A stretch of DNA of 64,000 nucleotides from Panaeolus papilionaceus (Eukaryota; Basidiomycota; Agaricomycetes; Agaricales): the NCBI GenBank assembly GCA_015501605.1, contig JADNRZ010000035.1, forward strand, positions 62,001 through 126,000. The letters run 5' to 3'. Position 1 is the stretch's first letter. The number at the start of each line of letters is the position of its first letter. A program made the translations under genes and the position numbers. The notes under the pieces are model-generated. The model did no database searches, was not told where the DNA came from, and worked only from the letters and a program-made list of their open reading frames with translations. This document shows positions 22,831 through 35,110 of the stretch, in pieces.

Positions 22831-25800
22831 TTATCGACGTCCAGCTTTCCTGGCAGCTCGCTCTTCTGCGTGCCGACTCTTGCGACTGGCATAGCTGATT
22901 TCTTGTATCCATTCTGTGAAGTGGGACAAGACCAATTAGATAACGCGGTAAAAAGAAATTATCGATGGAACTGACGTTGTCGTTCTTTGGCTGATGAGGC
23001 ACGAAGTCTGATCGCGTCCCCGCCTCGAGGATACGGTTGAGAGATCTGGAAGGTGAAATCGTCTACGTAGAAAGGATATTTTTAGTCCAGATGCACGTTT
23101 TCAAAATAGTGCTACTGACCTCGGCCGACTTCTTGGACTTGAGCATATGCAATTGGGATTGGCTAAAGTTGCAATCAGAGATGAATCGAAATGTTAGCAC
23201 ATAAAAATAAAGATGTTCTTACCATTCTGTATAGGGTAGACATACTCTCATCTGTCAGGACGAGAATGTCACTGCACAGGAATGCCTGTAATTTGCGTCG
23301 ACTCTTCGTCTTCAGGAGGATGCCTTGCTTCAGCAGTTTCCTAGGACCCATGTGCCGTGTAGGTGCAGTTAGGTCAAGACGTCTAAGCACATGTTAATGA
23401 TGCGAAAATAGGACAACACCAAAGATAGAGAACTCACCCCTGCCCAATCCACAGATTGTCCGAAACTTTCCTGAGAGTCTCATGTCCTTCCTGGTCCCGA
23501 ATCGTTTCGTTGATGTGGTCCAGAAGCTTCTCTGACATGTCCCTGGCCGTCTTAATTGCCTCGAGTTCTTCACCGACCTCAGTGTACTGCATAATTTGCT
23601 TGATCAACAGGGGGTATCGCGTGATGCGTTGCACTGATACGAAAGTCAGAATGTATTTTTGAATGTATCGTTTTGACACTTACTTGGAGCAAGAAGATAA
23701 CTCGAGAGGTCGAGATTCCTCACTGCCGGATTTTCATCGCGAAGCCGCTGTGATACATTTAGAATCAGGGGCCTTTGTCTTCAGTATATTATTAAAAACG
23801 AACCTGCAAGTGAGAGGACAACTCCCTGTTTGTATTTCGGAGGGACTGGAGAACTTTGATTGCGACGGATTGGTTGACACAGTATTCCTAAAATATACAG
23901 TTGAATTGGAGGCTTTATTGCGGGCTGAAACATAAACGTACCATGTATACACCCGTGTTAGGGATGTGCGAGAGCAGAATATCCCCAATTCGATCAATAT
24001 ACAGCCTGCATTCTTTCTGTCGTTCTTCCAAAGAACTAACGAACGCCTGGAAGTAGGGTCAAAAATTAACATCAAGGACCAGACGAGAAATACAAACAGT
24101 GTTGGTCAACAGCAGATCCTCGATGTTGGCGAAGATGACTGTAATTTCCTTCGTTGACAAGAGGTCTACCATGCTCGAGTAGAACACCTTTGTGTCCATA
24201 ATGAGTACCATGTCGAGATATACATCAAGGTTTGACACTGACCTCGACAATTAGCTGCAAGTCCCTAACATACGCGATTTCGGTATTGATGAGCTCAAAA
24301 ATGGCCTATTCATGAGTCATGACGCGTCAATAGACATAAGTTGACCCAAATACACATAACCTACCTCTTGCCGTTTCCGCTCTCCAGGAGGGATACCCTC
24401 CAACGCTGTCTTATCTACCAAACTTGCCCAGGACTATACACATAATGAGCAAACCCCCGCAACAGGAAATGAAAAGAACATCCTTACCGTGCCAAACGAC
24501 GGACTATTCGATCTTGGGGGTGAATCCTGAGGCGACCCAGGTATATTACTCCCACTCGTAGAAGAATGCATAATGGGCGCAGAAATATTCAGAGTACTCA
24601 ACCCACTCGTGACCCTCCTTACTTCCGTCTCTGGCGTCCTGCTTCTCAAAAAGTTCAAGAAATTCGAATACTTGCTCCCTTCTGAATCCCGTTCTTTCCC
24701 GTTCTGGCTAGCTGACGTAGACAAGGGGAAGGTGGTGGCAGTGGGGGAATGCGGTGTCGCAAGGGTCGACGAATCCGTAGAAACCACCGACAGACGGTTC
24801 AAGTTGATCTGGTTGTTCTTGAACGCCTCGTATCGCGCAAAGGCGTCATCCAGCTGCTCCTCATGGGAAACCTCGATAGCTGGTGTTGTCTCCACTTCTT
24901 CTACTGGTACGGGGGGAAGGTCCTTATGATAGGAGACATTACGAACAGGTGCAACAGGGGGCGGCCGTCGCTTAGATCTCGAGCGAGCTGGTGGCGGACC
25001 GACATTTTGATTGACAATCAGCCCAGCAGCCTCAAGTACAAGCTGACGTTCTCTTTCCCTCGCCTCCTTCTCAACCTGTGAATTTTCGTTTTCATCCCCG
25101 CTCTCGTCAAAGGATAAGTAGTCAGATTCCGTGTCAGAGTCGTCATCCTCGGTGTCAGTGATCGCGTGGTCTTTGACCATGGAATCCGAACGAGCAGGTG
25201 GTACTGTATAGTTGGAAGTAGGGTTTTTATAAGTATGGGTTTCATGGTGAGTGACGAAGGTGGCGTTCATTGGAGTAACTTGTGAATCGATATCGAGGCT
25301 TCGGTTCGGCGTGATGGCAAGGTGCTGAGCATGTAAATCGTCCGAGCCTATAATAGCAACCGGTTCGAACAACGCGGATTGATGCGAGAATTCATTTATG
25401 GAGCAGGGCAGGCAGTTCAGGTAGGCATGGTAAGGAATTCGTTTGCAGATTGCCATTTTTGTGAAAAAAAGATCCAAAATAGAACCATGTTGATTTTTTT
25501 TTTGATTCGAGTGATTTTAAAAAATTCGAGGGTACATGTCAAATGAAAGCAGAAAAAATCTTTAGCCTATTGTTCATGTGGAGATTTTCAAACAAAGAAA
25601 TAGCGATAAAAGTGTGAATAGACGATGTGGTGAAAGCTGAAAGGAAACGGGTAAAGAGAGAGTGGAGCCACTAACCCTCAACCAACTCGAGATAACCTGC
25701 TGGAACGATAAAGACCCTCCCGGCATCCTCGGCCTTCCACCATTCTGCGTCTCCTGTATCGAGAATGGACAACATGTCTCCTTCTGAGAATCCTAGCTCG

Positions 25801-28800
25801 TCAGAGTTGACTGCGCTGTACGTGTAGATAGCTTTAGCTTTGCCTGGAAGATGGTGGTCAGAAGTCAAGAAGGGACAGGGACAAAGAGAGCCAAATCAAA
25901 GGGTTTTTAGGTCACATACGGGGTTGGACGACCTCAACATAGGTCTTGGGGAACAGACCGGCTTTCCCAGACTTGACAAGTTTGCCATACCACCAATCAC
26001 CTCCAGTCTTCGAAGGGTTGGCGATCAGAACGGTGTCATCGTCAAATGCTGGACACAAAATCAGAATGTATTTCAAGCAGTCACAAAGTCATTTCCTTAC
26101 ATAGATCTTCTGGTCCTTCGCCTTGGAAGCCGAACAAAGCGCGAACGCGATACTCTAAAAATAAACCGGTGAGATTATGACCCCGAACGCAAATATCGTC
26201 TTCACATACCAACTGATTTATCAATATCATCCATAAGATTGGGTGCAGTAGGCTCGTCAACCAAAATGCTTCCAGCAGGGGTTTGGTATTCGGACTCATC
26301 GTCCTCGGCCGTCGAAGGAAGTCGCTCGAGTTCACCCGGAGATGGGGTATCATGGTCAGCCGCACGATCAGCAAACCAGCCCACGGATTGCCTGTAGCTC
26401 GATCTGCCCGCTGCATCGTCCATAGACTCTGGCTCGATTGCAGGAGGCTGAGGAGCTGAAGGAATATGGAAAGCTGTCTGGGGCGGCGTGGGCGAACGTG
26501 GGGTTGGCGGTGAAGGAGGGCGCGGTGCGGCGTTGATGTGAGGCGGGGGTGCGACATCACCAATCACCTTTCCTGAGACTTGGGGTCCGCTCTTGTCAAC
26601 CGTCTTGGTCGCTCGAAGCTTCATGCCACCTTGAATACCAGACAACAACGCACTCATGCCAGCTGGGGGACCTGCTGCAACAGGGGGTGCAGCGGGTGCA
26701 GGTGGTGCCATAGGAGGAGCAGGAGGCGCAGGCGCAGGTGGTGCCATAGGTGCTGCAGGTGTGGGTGGTGCAGGTGGAGGCGAGGCAGCCTTAGCAGTTG
26801 CAAAAGGTGCAGGGGAAGCGGGCTTGGATGTCGACTGAGGGGCGGCACTACCAGGACGATTATACATGCCCCCGAACAAAGATTCCGCAATATTCCTCCT
26901 CACATCTCGTGAAGAAGTGATCTCGTCATCGCTACTATCATCCTCCACCTTCTCCTTCACATCATCCCAATCTTCATCGTCAGCAGCTGGGGCAACATTG
27001 TACAATTTGGGGCCAGTCGGAGCAGGACTGCGAGGGGGTGCAGGCGCTGGAGGGATGATAGGTGCAACAACTGGCTTGGCAGCCCACGGGTTCTTGCTCG
27101 CACTACCATTTGTAGCTGGTGGTGAGGTAGGTGTTGCATTAGCACCCACAAACTTGCTGAAAGGATTGTTCGTTGACTTCTCAGCAGCAGCAGGGGTCGC
27201 AGGGGCTGAAACAGCTGGCGCAGGGGGTGCAGGAGGCACAGGTGCGGGAGGTGCTCGTGGAGCTGGGGGCGTTTGAACTGCAGGGGGCGCAGGAGCAGGA
27301 GGGGCAGACCTAGCCGCCCTCTTGGCTTCAAGCTCCCTGATACGCGCATTGTATCGCTCTTCCTCCGCTTTCGCAGCCTCCTCTTCTTCCTTCTCAAGCT
27401 GAGCAAGCCTTTCCTTCATCCTGGCTTCACGGTCCTCGCGTTGACGACGAACTTCGGCTTCGCGAGCACGCATGCGTTCTTCTGCTGGGTCAACCTGAGG
27501 GACAGCAGGAGCTGGTGGAGGTGAAGGAGCGCGAACGGGGGCTGGTGGAGCAGGAGGAGCAGGAGCAGGTCCACGACGTGGCGGAGGTGGTGCGGGAGCG
27601 CGTTTAGGGGCAGGAGGTGCTACCTTGGGGGTAGGAGCTGGGGCGGCAGCAGAGAACGCGCGAGTCGGTGCAGGAGGGGCAGGAGCGGGCGTGGGCTCAG
27701 GTGCAGGGGTGATCTCGACGGTTGGTGTCGGAGGAGCGGGCGACTTTGCAGCTCTCTCGCCTTCAAGTCTCGCTTTCCTAGCCCTCTCTCTCTCTTCGGC
27801 CTCTTTCTCAGCTTGCTTGGCCTTTTCCTCTGCCTCCCTCCTCTCTTCTGCCAGACGATCTTCGACAGTGGTGTCAATAACTGGTGTTGAAGGCGCAACG
27901 AGACCAAGAGCTGCTTTGCGAGCCTCAACGCGACGTTGAGCCTCTGCACGAGCATAGGCGGCGCGTTCTGCTGGAGACATGTTCTTCAAGGAAGGTGATG
28001 GTGAAGGTTTAGGGGCAGCAGACAAGTTGGATGACGCAGACTGCCTGGTGGTAGAAACAGAAGGAGGGGAAGTAGGACGAGGTGAGCGTGTGGTTGAAGG
28101 TGGGCTAAGAGGTCGCTCGTAACGATCCCTTTCTCTCTCCCTCTCCCTATCTCTATCTCTGTAATCACGGTCTCTGTCTCTAGAGCGGGATCTCTGGCGG
28201 TAACTATCCCGGTCCCTGTCATCGTAAGACCCTCTCGAATATGGTCGATCACGGTCGTCACCTCTAGAATAAGGCCTATCACGGTCATCATTCCTAGAAT
28301 GGGACCTATAGTCGTCTCTGCTGTCGTACCGTCCAAAGCGGTCATTGGCACGGTCCCGATCACGTGCCCATTGGCGTTTCTCCTTCTCTTTCCTTTCGTC
28401 TCGAGCTTTGAGCTTCCTCTCCACCTCAGGAATCCTTTCATGCTGCAAGTGCAAAAGCTCCCTTTCCAGTCTTCTACGCTCCTCGTCACGCTTTGCATTC
28501 CTTGGACCTCTAGCATGATACTCCAAGTCGTCCTGAACTCTCTTGACACGATAATTAAGGTCCTCCATTTCTTGCTCCAATTCTTCATCTTCTTTGGTTC
28601 TGCTGGCATCAGCCTCCGCAGCACGATCCAGCATTTTCTGTGTGTTGGCGAGACGGCGCTTCATATCGGACAAATCTGCATTGGGATCATCGTCTTCATC
28701 TCGCGTTCGAATAGCGTCCCGGTCAACATGGCGAGTTCGAGGTTTGTAGAAACCACCTGGAGGCTCTGTCTCTTTGTACTGATAAGCGGATGCGTCACGA

Positions 28801-30019
28801 CGTCCTGAGGGCTTAGGTGCGGATGTATCGGGGGTAATGGCCCGACGCGGCTCATTCTCAAGTAACGCTTTGATACGCTGAACTGACTCATCCAAACCAG
28901 CTGCCGATGGCGGTATAAGCTCTGCGGGAAGTGTTTCCGGAATATTGTTCCCATTCAAACCTGTATCGAGCCAGTCAATTATAGATTCAATGAATGACGT
29001 TTGCTAATTAAACTTACGTCGGTAAATCAGACCCATCGCAACATGGAATTCCGCAATGTTAAGCTTGCCCCGATTGTCGATATCAGCCAAGTTCCTGCGG
29101 GTGATAATGAGCGTCTTTTAAAATGACATATCAAAAAGCGGTAAATCACATACCATATCTGAGCAAGTTCATTCCGGGAAAGACCGCTAGCCCCAAAGAC
29201 ATTCAAAGCAACGGAACCATCGATAAAGCCGGTCCTTGCAGAGTCCCACGACTGGAAGATCTTGTCGTAGTTCTTCTTTTCTTGTTTTGTGAGCGCCCAT
29301 GACATTGGTTGAGCTGCGGATCCTCTTTGAGCTTCGTTATGTTGCTGAATCGATTGCATCAAATTCCCCTGTTGCTGTTGGAGTTGAGGTGCACCAGAGG
29401 CTGAATAGGGTGCCGCCGCGTTCATGGGCATGAAGGTTTGTGACATCATTGTTAGTCTAGGGTCGACGAAACCAGTCATTTGGGGAACTAGGGTTCCGCC
29501 TGCAGGTCTACCCGCAAAACCTGTTGGCTGCGGAACGAGTCCACCGCCAGCAAACGCAGGGGATGCATTCATCATCCTATTAGGCTGTCCTTGAGGAGGA
29601 GGAGGAGCGTTCAAGAAGCTCATGGGAGCATTGGGTTGCTGGAACCTAGAAGGGATTGGTGGAACAGGCGGTGGAGGCGGAGCAGGTTGTTGGAAGTTAC
29701 TGCCAACGAAACCTGTCTGCTGAGGTTGCATAAAACCTTGACCGCCAGGGAAACCTGTCTGCTGAGGCTGTTGAAAACCTCCGGGTCTCTGCCCTGGAAA
29801 GCCCGTTGGCTGGGGTTGTAGGCCAGGAGCATTGCCAACTCCTAAACCACCTGGTTGAAATTGGGGATTCCCCTGTTGGAATTGTGGGTTTCCTTGTTGA
29901 AACTGTGGGTTCTGAGGCTGGAATTGAGGATTCTGTTGAAACTGAGGGTTCTGAGGAGGAAACCCCGTTTGCATGGGATATTGGAATCCCTGCTGTCCCG
30001 TCTGCCCCCACTGCGCCAT
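22831..30019 (-). CDS. Intersectin-like endocytic scaffold (EH, WH2, SH3x2, DH-PH)
   Basis: Large multidomain adaptor for clathrin-coat and actin assembly that also carries a Rho GEF module. It combines Pan1-like and intersectin (Cryptococcus Cin1) features. In order: a Q/N/P-rich N-terminus with NPQFQ repeats and several QxTG sites (residues 1-230); one EH domain (about 235-330, ending GLIYRRLNG) over exons 29.2-28.9 kb; coiled coil; an RD/RE-rich tract; a proline-rich region with NNPFSKF (NPF motif); a WH2-like LLSGIQGGMKLRATKT; two SH3 domains (ALFGFQ...DWWYGK and AIYTYS...EWWKAE); an acidic linker; a DH domain (including QRITRYPLLIKQIM); a PH domain ending WIQEIS; and a basic tail with TAA at 22831-22833. 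About 2,000 aa. The SH3-to-DH junction uses a long 328-nt intron. If that intron is not spliced, or if two genes exist here, the SH3 protein ends at 25671. Confidence 0.85.
25348..25675 (-). other. Long intron whose donor overlaps an in-frame stop
   Basis: The donor reads GAGG|GTTAGT; without splicing the codons are GAG GGT TAG, so translation stops immediately after the second SH3 domain. The proposed acceptor is CTATTATAG|GC at 25348, which restores phase into the acidic linker ahead of the DH domain. At 328 nt it is far longer than the usual 50-60 nt here. Confidence 0.5.
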
Positions 30020-30888
30020 CGTGGTTAGTGATAAAGTTGTGAATATTCGGGTGCGACAAATCTGATGCAGCGATAATTGAATTTATTGGATTTATTGCGT
30101 AATAAACACTTAGCCAAGGTTTAACACTTGACCACGACCATCTTACTGATTCACCCAACCTTCAGACTTGAAATCATCAATGGTTATTTCGAAAGGAGAT
30201 GTACATCTGTCATTTTTGGAGGTGTGGAAAATGAACATGGTTAATGCCTCATGCATCGATGTATTTAACCTTTCATAATCCATTCATGATTCGCCTTTGG
30301 GAGTATCAGACTCCAGAGTCGCATCTACCTCTGGAAACTCAGTCACCTGTCTGGACACACTAGTAATATGAAATATCTCTTGCTTTACTGGTGTCAGTGG
30401 TGATACCATCAGGATTACACGCTGGAAGGTTAACCCAGCAACGGGCACTTGTTCTTGCTTTTTTCTATGCTGGCAAGTTGCAACCATGATCGACGTCAAA
30501 ATTATGGGATGCGAATCATTGAACATCCCTCTGTTGCTCTGGTTTTCTCAGTCTGTCTGAAGACGGTCTTTATCCAGTAAAGAAATTATCACCAAAATTC
30601 TCAAAAAGAATCCCCGTTGCCGACTCAAAGCTGATTACAATCACCTTCTTTCAAATCCGAGGAATCGAGATGAAGCAGTCAAACGGCCAGGTTCAATTGA
30701 GAAGCCAAAGGTATGCACCATCAACGGCTATTCGACAACGTACATCTAATTGATACTTCTTGGAAGGTGCTCTTTTAGGAACTTGTAAAACCTTGCCCAC
30801 CGCACATCACAGGCTTTACATCGTTTGCAGGCATGGCTTTGACGGTTGCTCGTCCTGATGCCACCATTCATAAGTCCACTCCTGCTAC
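30020..30888. other. Bidirectional upstream region
   Basis: Intergenic DNA between the scaffold gene (leftward) and the F-box gene (rightward). A minus-strand frame at 30284-30526 looks somewhat protein-like but has no splice partners or family signature. Confidence 0.4.
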
Positions 30889-30896
30889 TATATAAA
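30889..30896 (+). promoter_or_regulatory. TATA box of the F-box gene
   Basis: TATATAAA lies about 75 nt upstream of a probable 5'UTR intron (30965-31014, GTACGT ... TATCAG, 50 nt), which ends two bases before the ATG at 31017. Confidence 0.6.
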
Positions 30897-31016
30897 CGCA
30901 CCCCATGGATAATTCCCGGACATCCTCTCTCCACAGCACGAGAGTTGCTCCGCGTTTATTTTTGGTACGTTATCACTTTCAATGGAATTATGCGCCTTGT
31001 CTGATGTCTATCAGAT

Positions 31017-32813
31017 ATGTCAGTCGTGACGATGCTGTCTAAACAAAGCCTCTTATGCCAGCGCAATCTCCTGCTAGAGGAGGAACAGCTTCTTGCTGCT
31101 CGCCTCTGTGCTCTACGTGGTCGTCTCAACGATATGGCGGCCATATCCTCCCTCCCACCTGAAGTCCTGGAAGAAGTCTTCCATTACTGCGTTGCATGTC
31201 TATATGACACTCAACCCTTAAAATCGCCTCTTGCATGGACACAAGTATGCCGTCGATGGCGTTTAATCTCCCTAAACTCTACCCGACTCTGGCAGTGCAT
31301 CGACCTCTGCAACGCACGCTTTGCCAAAGAGTTCCTCCTTCGATGCAAACAAGCTCCATTGTCTCTTGTTTCCACCTCCCTACTCAAGTATCACTTCGAC
31401 AGCATGACTATCAACGCCAACCAGCTTTACTCCATCGACATCTTTCTCTTCCATGCAGACATGGTCCATCTGTTCTCCTGCATCAAGGACCAGCTGGGTA
31501 GTTTGACTCGCTTGTCTCTCAAGGTTCCTCCATCAAAGCCATTAATCCTTCAAGACGTCTCTTTCCCTAAAGTACGATATCTCGCCCTTGACGGCGTCGT
31601 CATCGACTGGGGACAATTCCAGGACCTTCTTCGTCTGTCCATACGTGGCCTCAACTCTGAATATCTCCCCTCGATATCCTCACTTCAAAGCATGCTTAGG
31701 CGATCACCCGATCTGCTTTCGTTACGTCTTGAAAACTATCTTCCAGCGCCACAATCACATTCATACGAATATACCAATACTTCTTCCCACTGGGAGATGG
31801 ACAACCAAACGACGAGAATCCCACTTCTCCGACTCTCCGAGTTGGTGATTTGCACCAACTCCTCTGTCGCTAGCGCTTTATTCAGCGTGCTATGTCTTGG
31901 ACCATCAGCAAAGATCCAACTTTTCAGTTCATTCGACGAGAAAGAAGACCTCCATAATATCTTCCCTAACGGTTTACCTTATTCTATATCGTCCCTCAAT
32001 TGTCGCTCTTCGACATCACAGTACGGACTCGTTCGAAGGATACGGTTGTCTCGGTCTGGACTCGAGCTTATTGCGCAGCATACCCCTAACGTTGTTGACG
32101 CATGGACGGAGCATGCCCCTACAGGTGATGCTAAAGCAACACAAAAACAAAGCACTCTATTATCATCATCCGACACCTCCGCTTCCACGGTCTTATCTAT
32201 AAGCTCAGCTTCGTCCTCCATCACTTCCCCACTCGCTTCCCGCCTTTGCACGTCCCTTCCAGCACTCCTCACGCGTCACCCTCCAAATCACACGTTTTAC
32301 ACTATGCTTCAAATCACGCACCTTGAGTTAAACACGGGCGTTCTTCTTGACCTTTCCGTACCGGTTCTCGAAGGTTTCTTGAGAGAGATTCCCAACCTTG
32401 AGGGACTTGCGGTTGGATTCAATGATTTGACGGGGCTTCTTTCAGTGTTAGGCGCTACGAATAGCAACTCAGCATCATCATGCTCCTCAACACTATCTCC
32501 GACGTCCAATACTACTTACCCCTCGCTCTCTTGCAACGCACCCCTCGTACCCAACCTCAAACGTCTCACCTTCAGCCGCCCTGCCGACCTCTGGTGGAAC
32601 TTCGCCGATCGGTGGTTATCTCTCATTCTTAACACGCTTGAAGCGCGGCTGGGCATGGGCGCGGGGTTAGAGAAGGTCGAGTTTTATAGATGCCATGGTG
32701 TGTGTGATGACCCGTCGAATGCGACGCTTGGGTGGGCTGCGGGGTTGACGAGTGAGAATTTGGGGATGATGGGGAGGGTTAAGGAGGTTGTGAGGGAGGT
32801 TGTTGTTAGGTGA
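31017..32813 (+). CDS. F-box protein with degenerate leucine-rich C-terminus
   Basis: Probable substrate adaptor of an SCF ubiquitin ligase. A single exon of 598 aa. An N-terminal coiled coil (LLEEEQLLAARLCALRGRL) precedes the F-box at about residues 42-90 (SSLPPEVLEEVF..., then WTQVCRRWRLISLNSTRLW), which follows the standard agaricomycete pattern. The remaining 500 residues contain irregular leucine-rich stretches (for example LSLRLENYL and LTRLSLKVP) and low-complexity serine tracts. Such F-box/LRR-like genes are greatly expanded in mushroom genomes and their targets are mostly unknown. An ATG six codons into the ORF could also serve as start. Confidence 0.85.
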   Translation: MSVVTMLSKQSLLCQRNLLLEEEQLLAARLCALRGRLNDMAAISSLPPEVLEEVFHYCVACLYDTQPLKSPLAWTQVCRRWRLISLNSTRLWQCIDLCNARFAKEFLLRCKQAPLSLVSTSLLKYHFDSMTINANQLYSIDIFLFHADMVHLFSCIKDQLGSLTRLSLKVPPSKPLILQDVSFPKVRYLALDGVVIDWGQFQDLLRLSIRGLNSEYLPSISSLQSMLRRSPDLLSLRLENYLPAPQSHSYEYTNTSSHWEMDNQTTRIPLLRLSELVICTNSSVASALFSVLCLGPSAKIQLFSSFDEKEDLHNIFPNGLPYSISSLNCRSSTSQYGLVRRIRLSRSGLELIAQHTPNVVDAWTEHAPTGDAKATQKQSTLLSSSDTSASTVLSISSASSSITSPLASRLCTSLPALLTRHPPNHTFYTMLQITHLELNTGVLLDLSVPVLEGFLREIPNLEGLAVGFNDLTGLLSVLGATNSNSASSCSSTLSPTSNTTYPSLSCNAPLVPNLKRLTFSRPADLWWNFADRWLSLILNTLEARLGMGAGLEKVEFYRCHGVCDDPSNATLGWAAGLTSENLGMMGRVKEVVREVVVR

Positions 32814-34696
32814 TTCGAAATGGGATGGCTGGGGATGTGAGGCGCCGGTTGAGGAGTTGTGTTTCTTGCGCTAATTTGGGTGATTGCGTGTTGAGTTGTT
32901 GGATTCAGAGGTACTGCGGCAGCATTGGTGTCAAGTGTATGTCGCGTAAAATATTCATCTGGGAGCTAAACTTGATTCAGCTTGATCACTGTCTGTGTAT
33001 CCCTCTACGCCACCATAACAGATGTTTATCCAGGCTTCAATATATATCAATTGTCGTGTTTCTCAATCTTGGTTTTGTTTTACTCGTAAAGGGTGGTCAT
33101 ATGTTATTTTTTCTATAAAGAAATATGTTTAGCCATCTACCAAAGTGATCAAGTGTGCTACTAGTACTGCGAAGTGCCAATTGCCAATTGCCATGTCATG
33201 GAGAACGAGTGGGTCTGATCATGGGTACCACCTCTAAAACCATGCTAAACGCAAGCATGATACTGAATTGAACGCAGTGGAAACTCCCATCAGGAAGTCC
33301 GAGTGATACGGGCCCCTGAGGTGTTCCGCGACGTTACATGGACACTGATGAAGGGGCGCCTGACGCCGCTGAGTGCCAAAATCGAATGATGTCCACGTGC
33401 GTCTAATTTCCGTTCTTTGATGTCACTGTCAATGTAACCCGGTGATTTAAACTGAAATTAGGTATTGTATCATGTTAGAGCTGAATCCCTTTTTTACTCA
33501 AAAAGAGAACAATGTGTTCCGTAAAACGACGACTAAAGCTGGGATCTACAAATCGTGCGGGTGACCTAGGAACAAGAAAGGGACTGCCTGCCAGTGCGCC
33601 CATCTGTAATCCCATCATGTGATTACAACGCTCTTATATGCGCTCGCGCGCATATCTTCCTTTCCTTAGTCTTATCATCGTCGCTACCATTTGTATTCAC
33701 TAGTACTCGCCGTGTTCACGTGTTTACAGAAGATTGCCTGTTCATTTCTCTGTGCAATCGCTTCAGTGTTTCCTGCGTTGCCTGCAGGTTTCCACCATCG
33801 TCCGCATCAAAGCCTTGTAGTCATACCCATACGTACATCTACCACTTCTCCTGTCAGGTTCTCGTTGGGTAAGTACGAAGTGGGAAACGACCCATGTAAG
33901 GCCGAGTAAGGGGAAATAGAAGACCAGGGAAAGGAAGCGTCTTGACATCGAAAGCGATCGAGATTTTACTAGTGCGTTGTTTTCGGTCCCCTTATCAGGC
34001 AGCATATCTACATCCGGTAATTCTAAAGTCCTCCGCCGTCCTGGACATGGATTTGAGGTGCTCACTGCTAGGTGTAGAGAGCCTTCTATTCTCGAATGAA
34101 TGGTGATAGTGGAATTTCGAGTGGCCATATGCAGTTAGGTGAACTCCGAAGCTTCGAGTTGCTTGGCTAGATAATGGGTAATTCGTATCAACTTGTTGTG
34201 TCTTCTTCGGTATTGGAGCAGAAATTATGTGTACAAGAATAGAGAATTTGATTCAAGATATGGACGTCTAATTCGATGCCTGTTTGTTACATGGATCAGC
34301 GAATCGTTTTCTGTAAAATGTAATCGCCCTCTTTGGATGGCCCAAGACATCTGTAACTGTCATGCGTTCGAATTTTAATGCCTTCATCTGTAACTCTAAC
34401 GGCGTCCTACGCTTCACTGTCACTGACAGCGTCGGTACCTGCGTACCCAGCAATTAAACCACAGAGCATTCTGATCGATCTCGTAATCTTTCGGGTTTAT
34501 ACTAACAACCGCCCATAAGTCAGAGAAGTTGAGTTAATTGTTACGTTCTGAGTTTTGGTTGTACGACAGCTGCCTTTCATGAGATCATACTGCTACTGTG
34601 CGCGCTAATGGAAGCAGATGGTGCTCCGAATCTGACGGACCCCTGCGGCGTGTTAGAAGAGTATTTTATAGAGCGTTCATGAAGAGGGTTATCTTG
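32814..34696. other. Gene-free stretch
   Basis: About 1.9 kb with no coding sequence I can support. Short frames near 33600-33900 and 34200-34450 have no splice signals or family features. Confidence 0.45.
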
Positions 34697-34741
34697 ATAT
34701 TTAATTCTTATATTTAATTCTTATATTTAATTCTTATATTT
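34697..34741. repeat. 13-bp tandem repeat
   Basis: About 3.5 perfect copies of ATATTTAATTCTT. No function is apparent. Confidence 0.85.
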
Positions 34742-35110
34742 CATATTAATGGTTTCTTATCATTTCACAACGAAGGGACTCAGGAGTCCGTTAAGTAGAT
34801 AGCAAATGATTGATTGGAGAGAAGGAAACAGAGAGCGCTTACAAAATTTATTTATTTAATATCATACAAAATTCTCATATAATTAACCCTGGCGTATCGT
34901 TTATTGTTATGTTTCGTATTGTCTGAATTCCAGGGGAGACCTGGACAAGACGAACTTTCAACCCTCGAGCCCCTATTTGGAAGCCGTGAGTCGGAGGTTG
35001 AAATTATATTGACTCCGATCAAATGTTGGTGAGCGTGGTCCAGGCTTGCATTTGCCGACGTCGACGACGAGCAGCCCCAAAGCAGCCCCATCCTCACCTT
35101 CACCACAACC
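34742..35110. other. Upstream region of CDC73
   Basis: AT-rich at first, then GC-rich close to the ATG. No TATA box is evident, as expected for a housekeeping gene. Confidence 0.35.

Noticed and set aside
26580..27940. Several long open frames on the plus strand rich in Gly/Ala (100-136 aa)
   Set aside because: They are antisense shadows of the GC-rich proline-rich coding region of the minus-strand scaffold gene and have no domain character.
30284..30526. Minus-strand frame of 80 codons ending in acidic protein-like text
   Set aside because: No splice partners, no family signature, and it lies in a divergent promoter region.
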